From assembly GCF_021654135.1 (NCBI RefSeq), contig NZ_JAKGSD010000007.1:62001-126000 (forward strand): a stretch of DNA of 64,000 bases, read 5' to 3'. Of this stretch, positions 62,811-64,000 are shown piece by piece. The notes beneath the pieces were generated by a model that saw nothing but the letters and a program-made list of their open reading frames with translations, was not told the origin of the DNA and ran no database searches. This stretch comes from Amycolatopsis tucumanensis. GTDB lineage: Bacteria; Actinomycetota; Actinomycetes; Mycobacteriales; Pseudonocardiaceae. Within the stretch, counting starts at the first letter, position 1. Every line of letters begins with the position of its first letter. The translations under genes were made by a program, and so were the position numbers.

Positions 62811-64000
62811 ATGCGAAGAGCATTGACTGTTGTCGCGTCGCTGGCGCTGGCGGGTGGTGTGCTCGTGCCGGGCACCGCCGCCGCGCAGGGACGCGCGGTG
62901 ATCCCGCTGTCCCACCCGCTGTGGGCGACCCCGCAGGCCAAGGTCGCCGAGTCCGCCCCGTCCGCGAAGCTCAGCTTCCGGGTGTACCTGACCACGCGCG
63001 ACCAGGCCGGCGCGGACGCCACCGCCCGCGCCGTGTCCGACCCGTCCAGCCCGTCGTTCCGCCGGTACCTGACGCCGGACCAGGTGCGCGACCGGTTCGC
63101 CGCGACCGACGAGACGCTCGGCGCGGTGCGGAACTGGTTGTCCGGCAGCGGGTTCAGCATCGGCGAGGTCCCCGCCAACCGCGCCTACGTCGAGGCGACC
63201 GGGACCACCGGCCAGGTCGAGCAGGCGTTCGGCGTGGACCTGGCGCGCTACCGCGTCGACGGGCAGGTGCTACGGGCCGCGGACCGGGAACTGTCGGTGC
63301 CCGCCGCGTTGTCCGGGGACGTGCTCGGCGTGATCGGCGTCGACCAGGCCGGCGCGCTGATGAAGCCGGACACGACGGACGGATCGCCCGCGGACGTGCC
63401 GCCGTCCGACGGTTTCCGCAACGCGCAGCCGTGCAGCGCCTACTACGGCGAGAAGACCGACACCACGGACCCGGCCTACAACGGGCAGCAGCGGCCGTAC
63501 GCGCCGTGCGGCTACACGCCCGCGCAGCTGCGGTCGGCCTACGGGCTGGACGGGGTGCGGGCGGACGGCAGCGGCACCACGGTGGCCATTGTGGACGCTT
63601 TCGCCTCGCCGACGCTGTACGCCGACGCCGCCGAGTACGCCAGGCGCAACGACCCGGCACACCCGCTGCGGCGGTCGCAGTTCGCGGAGAAGGTGTTCCC
63701 CGCCAACGTCGACCAGGAGCCGCCGGACCAGTGCGACGCGGCCGGCTGGTACGGCGAGCAGACCCTGGACGTCGAGGCCGTGCACGCGATGGCGCCCGGC
63801 GCGAAGATCCTGTACGTCGGCGGGTCCGACTGCCAGGACTCCTCGCTCGACGAGGCCCTGAACTGGATCGTCGCCGGGCACGAGGCCGACATCATCTCCA
63901 ACTCCTACGGCGACGCGGGCGAGGACATCCCGGCCGCCGAGGTGCGGGTGTGGACGCAGATCGCGCAGCAGGCGGCGATGGAGGGCATCGGCGTTTACTT
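62811..64000 (+). CDS. Secreted S53 (sedolisin) peptidase, 3' part cut off
   Basis: The visible 396 residues start with a Sec signal (MRRALTVVASLALAGGVL, cleavage near AAAQG, residue 25). A pro-kumamolisin prodomain follows (about 40-170: YLTPDQVRDRF, VEATGTTGQVEQAFGVDLA), then the catalytic domain with the Glu and Asp of the acid triad in GEQTLDVEAVHAMAPGAK near residue 325. The catalytic serine (SGTS region) lies beyond the window. Family members are acid-active exopeptidases or endopeptidases. TAATGT (62798-62803) ends 7 bases before the ATG. Two direct GGTAAC copies (62746, 62754) lie upstream. Confidence 0.9.
   Translation, partial: MRRALTVVASLALAGGVLVPGTAAAQGRAVIPLSHPLWATPQAKVAESAPSAKLSFRVYLTTRDQAGADATARAVSDPSSPSFRRYLTPDQVRDRFAATDETLGAVRNWLSGSGFSIGEVPANRAYVEATGTTGQVEQAFGVDLARYRVDGQVLRAADRELSVPAALSGDVLGVIGVDQAGALMKPDTTDGSPADVPPSDGFRNAQPCSAYYGEKTDTTDPAYNGQQRPYAPCGYTPAQLRSAYGLDGVRADGSGTTVAIVDAFASPTLYADAAEYARRNDPAHPLRRSQFAEKVFPANVDQEPPDQCDAAGWYGEQTLDVEAVHAMAPGAKILYVGGSDCQDSSLDEALNWIVAGHEADIISNSYGDAGEDIPAAEVRVWTQIAQQAAMEGIGVY

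Overview
The window is high-GC actinomycete DNA. The best fit is a filamentous Pseudonocardiaceae genome of the Amycolatopsis type; this is inferred from gene content and codon use, not from a marker gene. Pointers are a WhiB-family regulator, a SigD/ShbA-type sigma factor, an F420-type LLM oxidoreductase, DUF5302 and DUF5709 proteins, a DtxR/IdeR iron box, an actinobacterial leuA leader peptide and a valine dehydrogenase. Nearly all genes look chromosomal and housekeeping or catabolic. I see no rRNA, tRNA, CRISPR, transposase or phage gene.

Layout. 1-3.8 kb: a cut-off ferredoxin reductase, a small hypothetical, a DUF2961 protein, and an iron-boxed siderophore-type ABC ATPase followed by an O-methyltransferase and a Nudix hydrolase. 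3.7-9.5 kb: a tandem glycine riboswitch, gcvP, gcvT and a PBP-like transglycosylase whose transpeptidase half is degenerate. 9.5-14.6 kb: a glutamine-synthetase-like / PuuD / aldehyde dehydrogenase / SDR operon (gamma-glutamylated amine breakdown) divergent from an amidohydrolase. 14.6-17.1 kb: a flavin monooxygenase flanked by two repeat-filled gaps. 17.1-26.7 kb: a form II aerobic CO-dehydrogenase-like cluster (coxG, coxM, coxL, coxS, xdhC, coxE) and a FAD monooxygenase with a divergent TetR. 26.7-30 kb: a gene scar of an Old Yellow Enzyme, a methyltransferase, a GntR regulator and a short leuA with leader peptide and attenuator. 30-32.5 kb: the MoxR ATPase (coxD-like), a fused tautomerase, a mosaic repeat gap and a MocA-type nucleotidyltransferase. 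32.5-40 kb: the full protocatechuate branch of the beta-ketoadipate pathway (pcaI, J, F, H, G, B, D, C) with its IclR regulator. 40-44 kb: hydroxyacid dehydrogenase, HAD phosphatase and a second TetR/FAD-monooxygenase pair. 44-48.5 kb: HesB-like protein, DUF5709, GtrA, sigma factor, LLM oxidoreductase, WhiB, GNAT and a broken VOC gene. 48.7-56.6 kb: saccharopine-dehydrogenase-like reductase with TetR, a repeat gap, phosphoesterase, VanW protein, TetR, DUF5302, a Tat-exported metallo-hydrolase and LysR. 56.5-64 kb: beta-lactamase-like serine hydrolase with valine dehydrogenase, alpha/beta hydrolase, a trpB2-kynA operon, mtnA and the start of a secreted S53 protease.

Three themes run through the window. 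First, many genes have a TANNNT hexamer ending exactly 6 or 7 bases before the start codon, so they are probably leaderless. Second, several gene-free gaps are filled with imperfect tandem repeats, and in two of them the repeats are copies of the 3' ends of the flanking genes. Third, two gene scars (OYE and VOC) keep their N- and C-terminal parts but have lost the middle.
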